Shown here piece by piece: positions 60,071 through 64,000 of a DNA stretch of 64,000 nucleotides (position 1 is the first letter of the stretch; each line of letters begins with the position of its first letter). The notes below the pieces were generated by a model. The model did not search any database. It had not been told where the DNA came from and was given only the letters and a program-made list of their open reading frames with translations. The translations under genes were made by a program, and so were the position numbers. This stretch comes from Ophioderma brevispina (taxonomy: Eukaryota > Echinodermata > Ophiuroidea > Amphilepidida > Ophiodermatidae): positions 42,417 to 106,416 of the forward strand of contig JAMKCH010088448.1 of NCBI GenBank assembly GCA_023653785.1, read 5' to 3'.

Positions 60071-60460
60071 CCAGTGGTGGATCCTGGGGAAAAAAGGGGC
60101 GCGTTCCCCCTCCCGGCAAAAAAATCGAAAGAAGAAAAAGAGAAAGGAAGAGAGAGAGAGAAAGCGAAAATGAAAAAGAAAGGCAGAAAGAAAAAAATGA
60201 AAGCGAAAGAAACTAAGAAAGAAAAGGCAAGCAAAGTGGCAACAACCAGGCGCGTAGCTACCATAGGGACAGAGTGGACAAAGTCCACGGGCCCCGAGAA
60301 GTTAGGGGGCCCAAGAGATTGGAGAAAAAAGAGGAGGGAGAAAGAGAGAAAAGGAAAGAGAAAAAATAGAGAAAAGGAAAGAGGGAGGGAGAGGGAGGGA
60401 GGGAGAGAAAGAGAGAGAGAGAAGGGGAGAGAGAGAGAGAGGAGGGAGGGAGAACAGGGC
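60071..60460. repeat. Two purine-rich arrays, each after a GC-rich repeat end
   Basis: 60075-60115 (ggtggatcctggggaaaaaa, ccccctcccgg) is followed by about 115 bases of A/G-only-rich sequence. A second module, 'ggcgcgtagctaccataggg' to 'gggggcccaagagattgg' (60248-60320), is followed by about 140 bases of GA/GGA-rich sequence to 60454. Strand asymmetry of this length can form triplex (H-DNA). The 141-codon plus frame across it is low-complexity (Lys/Arg/Glu) and not a gene. Confidence 0.8.
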
Positions 60461-60509
60461 CTAATGTTATCACGCTGTATTTATCAGGGGCCCTTCTAGA
60501 ATGCTTGAT

Positions 60510-60605
60510 ACCGGTAGGCGAGAGGCCCTATCTTTAAATGTCAATGTACGGCAAGTTTTACTTGACATGATACGCGAGAGGCCCTAACTTTAATGTCAAT
60601 GTAGC
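60510..60605. repeat. Tandem partial duplication
   Basis: 'gcgagaggccctatctttaa' plus 'atgtcaatgta' near 60518-60548 recurs as 'gcgagaggccctaactttaa' plus 'tgtcaatgta' near 60572-60602, about 54 bp apart. Confidence 0.75.
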
Positions 60606-60924
60606 TAAGTCTTCATTTAAATATAACCACGGGCCATTTACCAGGGCCCCTAGATATCAAATCATAATGGCATTGGATTCAGTGACCCTTGTTATGGGCC
60701 CCGCTGTAGTGGCTTTTGTGGTGGATTCTGTACTTAAATGTTGGATCCTTTCTGGGCCTATTTGATCCAAAGGCAAATTCTGACCTGCATGCTACTAATT
60801 AATGTTTAACACTAGTTTTTCTAGAATAATGTGAAATTGGGGGACCGAAAGATCTAGAGAAAAAACAAGAGGTTGGAGTAAAAGAAAGGCCCTGGAGGGC
60901 GTTTGAAGACTAAAGCATACTTTC

Positions 60925-61722
60925 GTTTAGCATGGATTCAGAGACTTTGAGATTTGCATGGATTTTGAGATAATTTAGCAGCAATTTTATCTGTATGCAC
61001 AGTCCATTTTAACTGTGGATCAAACCACATGCCTAAATATTTAAAGGCGTAAACAAGCTCCAAGTTTTCATGTTTAAGACGAATATCAAGGGTGGTATTT
61101 CTCACTTTTTGGTGAGATCCAAACAACATCACCTTGGTTTTAGAGGCGTTAATAGTAAGTTGTTAACATGCATCCAATCAGCAATTCTAACAAGCTCCCT
61201 GTTAAGAACATTTTTCAATGTCAGACCTAGATTTGGATTTATACATGATGGCTGTATCATCAGCATAAAGAGCAACCCTGCTTTCAGTAAGGACATCAGG
61301 CAGGTCATTGATTAAAATAATAAAAAGTAAAGGGCACAAAATGGAGCCCTCTGGCACACCAACACTCACCGGCAATAGGTCCGAGCTGATGTTGTCAATT
61401 ACAGTACATTATTGGCGGTTACTAAGGTAGTTCAAAAACCAATTCATTACCTATGACACCATGATGTTTTAACTTAGATAGAAGCACCTGATGGTTTACA
61501 GTGTCAAACGCCTTTTTTAGATCTAAAAAACCGGTAATATCCCCATTATCCATATTATGGAGTAGGTAATCCGTTACATCGGTGATTGCAGTCAAGGTGG
61601 AATGCTGCTCTCTGAAGCCTGATTGGTTTTTACACAGAAGTGCGTTTGTTTGTAAATGCTCATAGACCTGTTTATGAATGGCCCTTTCAAGGATTTTAGA
61701 GATCATATCCACCATGAGTTTT
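60925..61722 (-). pseudogene. LINE reverse transcriptase core fragment
   Basis: The minus strand encodes the central RT in three frames. The first (61715-61422) has 'SKILERAIHKQVYEHL', 'NQSGFREQHSTLTAI' and palm motif A 'GFLDLKKAFDTVNH'. After a frameshift near 61440 comes 'NWFLNYLSNRQ', a stop, then 'VGVPEGSILCPLLFIILIND' and the catalytic 'LYADD' (around 61250-61262). A second frameshift leads into 61132-60938 with 'FKYLGMWFDPQLKW'. The order, spacing and YADD box are typical of Jockey/CR1-group LINEs. Endonuclease, thumb and tail are missing at both ends. Plus-strand frames over it are shadows. Confidence 0.88.
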
Positions 61723-61838
61723 GTTCACATTACTTTTCTTTTCTCAATAAATGATGAAATATACAGTCAAAATTATTGAACTCACAGTAGAACCTCAAAG
61801 TTTATTTTAATCGCGAAAGAGGTCACCTCAATCCAAAC

Positions 61839-61993
61839 TGGGTAGACATTTCATATAGAAGTCCCAAGTATACAAATGAGGTATTGCCATTGATTCCGTC
61901 CTGCGCTACTTAACAATATCATACCGAGCATGACGGAATCAATGGCAATACCTCATTTACGTACTAAGGGATTCTATGTGAAACGTGTACCCT
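61839..61993. mobile_element. 155-bp palindromic MITE-like hairpin
   Basis: The left arm (61839-61900) begins gggtagacatttcatataga and ends caatgaggtattgccattga-like sequence through ttccgtc. The right arm (61932-61993) is its reverse complement, with a perfect core of about 30 bp (aaatgaggtattgccattga + ttccgtc). The loop is about 31 bases. Flanks share 'aaact' on both sides (61834-61838 and 61995-61999), a possible target duplication. Confidence 0.7.
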
Positions 61994-62003
61994 AAACTGG
62001 GCG

Positions 62004-62490
62004 GGGATAACGAGTCTATAACGCCTGACATCTTTTCAGCTGCATGGACAGTAACAATGGCTCGGCAGTTCCAAATAAACAAAGGGGAATCTGAAGTGCT
62101 TTGTCCGCTGAATACCAGGTGGATTTACTTATCAATAACGCCACTATTTACTTGAGTCAATGCAGCATAGTGTATGTCCCTTGATCACTGATATTCAGAA
62201 AAGAAATTGAGATGGCATTTTATTCATTTTCATGAAAACGTGCAACCTTTACAATTGCCATGCCTAATAAATGGTAATTATAATATTTATTATTATTTAA
62301 AATGTGAAAATGGTTTACTTCTGCGAAGTATATATGTAATCAAAATGAACAATTTTTCCTTTGATCCCATGGCCAAATAGGCCGCTTGCATTATAAGCCA
62401 GGTGGCCTATGGTAAAAATGAAAACGATAAAATCAGAGTGAAAAATGATGAAGGAAACAGTCGCCACCACTGTGAAGATGCAAGATAAAT
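62004..62490. other. Unassigned DNA
   Basis: No gene or repeat is recognised apart from short AT-rich stretches. Confidence 0.4.
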
Positions 62491-62494
62491 AACA

Positions 62495-62556
62495 TAGGGG
62501 CCCTAGTCGGTGTTTTGTCCACGGGGCCCCGAACATGCTAGCTACGCCACTGGCAA
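62495..62556 (-). repeat. 'gtagct...ggggccccgtggacaaa' module, reverse copy
   Basis: Read on the minus strand: 'gccagtggcgtagctagcat', 'tcggggccccgtggacaaaa', 'ctaggggcccc'. The module at 60248-60320 has 'cgcgtagctaccat', 'gtggacaaagtccacgggcc' and 'agggggccc' in similar arrangement. These are short interspersed repeat ends; the full element is not resolved. Confidence 0.5.
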
Positions 62557-63000
62557 CAACACAGTTTGGTATCCACTGGTACGTCCAGGGGTGGACAAAA
62601 GGGGAACACTAAAAAAACAAATGAAAAAAAGAGGAAAAGAAAGTGATTTTACACAAAATTCACAGAAAACCTGGGCACCATGGGAGAATAATGTTTGTCA
62701 TTGAATGGTCTCCCCAGGTTGTAAATAAAAACGAATAAATAAATAAATAAACCGGTAGTCAATTCTTCTGAAAAATAGCTTCCAGTTTCATTCTCGCAAT
62801 TGGAAATCTGGTAAATTTACATAAAGTAGGTAAATGACGATATTTCACTGAGATATTTTTTTTTTCAGTTTCTCTGAAAACACTTTGCGCAAGATTTACA
62901 TATAATACTCGAAAATACTCTAAATTATTGGGTATTTGGTATTTGGTAATGATGACAATATGAAGTATCAACTATCATTAATAAGTCGAGAGTGTGGCAA
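62557..63000. other. Unassigned DNA with (AAAT)n tract
   Basis: A short (AATA)n microsatellite lies at 62734-62752. Otherwise there are no recognisable features. Confidence 0.45.
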
Positions 63001-63019
63001 GAAAGTAGTATCGTTGGCT

Positions 63020-63165
63020 AAACATTGGCCCAATTGCAATTTTATGATTGGTTCGACATTGTCAGAATGTTGGACCATTGTGACAAAACAAAGTCGGCCC
63101 AATGTCTTTTGCCAACAGTGGCCCAATGTTGGGGCTGTCATTGGCCCGACACTGTCCCAATATCG
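63020..63165. repeat. Degenerate 'ttggcccaat' repeat cluster
   Basis: cattggcccaat (about 63023), cggcccaatg (about 63087), tggcccaatgttgg (about 63119), cattggcccgacactg (about 63139) and gtcccaatat occur within 145 bp. A cluster of imperfect copies suggests a decayed minisatellite or a repeat-rich transposon end. Confidence 0.6.
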
Positions 63166-64000
63166 TATTGTCATCTGGGTACTCGCCAATAAAAGGCAAG
63201 CTTTTCTATTAAAAAATTGTTTTTTTTTTTTTTTTTTTGCTTCAAAGGCAATAGCAAAAGAGTCTTTAGCTCATGTACGCAGCAAAATAATTATAAATAC
63301 TGATATTACTGGGAATCACCTTGCGCGAGGAAGTAAGGCAATATCCCTTCTATGCATCTTTTTTTTTCAAAAAGTTACATAGAGAAATAAAATAGTGTTT
63401 TAATCAAAACAATGAGGATAATGGTGGTCTTGATAATTGGAAAATAGTACGAAATCCAACAAAGTAATTAAGAGCATTTTGCGAAGTTTTAACCAGGATG
63501 TTTCTGTGGCATGGCTTAACCAGGTGGCTGAAATAAGTGAATTGAATTCTTTGCAAGGAAACTATTAATGTCAGCTCATCATGGATGGGTAATCATGAAT
63601 AGATTGCCATGCCATCTCCCATTGGTCTTGACCAGTTGACCAGTCAAGCAACATGTTTAGATTATAAGTATGGATGACTGATGCATTTGACACGTGGAAC
63701 TGCAGAAGGGAAGAGAGAGATGTTTTGATTTGCACAATTTTACTGATGATGTTTTTGTTTCTCATTTTCAGGTAATTAGTAGAGTGTGCAAGGTCTTTAT
63801 GACCGATTTCAAAACTGTACAAACGAGTTTACTAGTTAAAAAAATAAAAAGATTGAAATTGTTGCCGTACATTAAATAGTACAGACCCTTATGTCAGTTC
63901 GTTCAATTTTTGTGTTAAAAGCGAACTTAAAGTTGGTTTTGTCTCTTGTGGGGACATAAAATGCAAAAAAAAAAACATGTTGCCATTTTTTCTGAAGGGG
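63166..64000. other. Unassigned DNA to window end
   Basis: A T20 run lies near 63219-63239. No gene is supported. The window ends within non-descript sequence. Confidence 0.4.

Noticed and set aside
60074..60499. 141-codon Lys/Arg/Glu-rich frame as a basic protein
   Set aside because: It is the translation of a GA/GAAA simple repeat.

Overview
This is eukaryotic, AT-rich, gene-poor DNA. It has no long open reading frames, many decayed LINE reverse-transcriptase (RT) fragments, tRNA-headed SINEs, palindromic MITEs, microsatellites and long homopolymer G/C and A/T runs. The repeat types (L2-like LINE 3' ends, SINEs with a 'gtgtccctgggcaag' body, piggyBac-like and Harbinger-like MITEs) fit a marine invertebrate, possibly an echinoderm or another invertebrate deuterostome. 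That placement is inference. No host protein-coding gene, functional tRNA, rRNA or CRISPR array could be supported. Every stretch with recognisable protein similarity is retroelement wreckage. Short host exons cannot be excluded without alignment.

Layout. 1-9 kb: mostly unassigned DNA with MITE-like inverted repeats (1.6-2.2 and 2.7-2.9 kb), the first copy of a TTAA-flanked MITE family (3.96-4.78 kb), and an inverted-repeat element around a LINE RT tail (4.9-6.1 kb). 9-18.5 kb: a 120-bp hairpin next to MITE copy 2, a LINE scrap at 12.0 kb, two tRNA-derived SINEs, small hairpins, and MITE copy 3. 18.6-22.6 kb: an approximately 4-kb inverted duplication with nested insertions (MITE copy 4, a Harbinger-like MITE, a SINE). 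22.6-27 kb: nothing recognisable. 27.05-29.27 kb: a decayed LINE on the minus strand. 29.3-39.2 kb: unassigned, with a CpG-rich short-period repeat near 35.4 kb and a compact palindrome at 36.9 kb. 39.75-41.75 kb: a second foldback structure with approximately 550-bp arms. 42.9-43.6 kb: MITE copy 5. 47.7-51.1 kb: the most complete LINE relic (endonuclease plus RT, plus strand). 52.5 kb: a SINE related to the one at 13.2 kb. 54.4-56.25 kb: two LINE 3' ends in tandem. 60-62.6 kb: purine-rich arrays, a minus-strand LINE RT fragment, a 155-bp hairpin, and paired 'gtagct...ggggcccc' modules.

The genes do not work together as a system. The most interesting feature is the TTAA/CCCTCGTCTACC MITE family: five copies in 64 kb. 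Every copy carries closely paired TGACGTCA (CRE/ATF-type) octamers, and the family has G-tract/C-tract palindromes.
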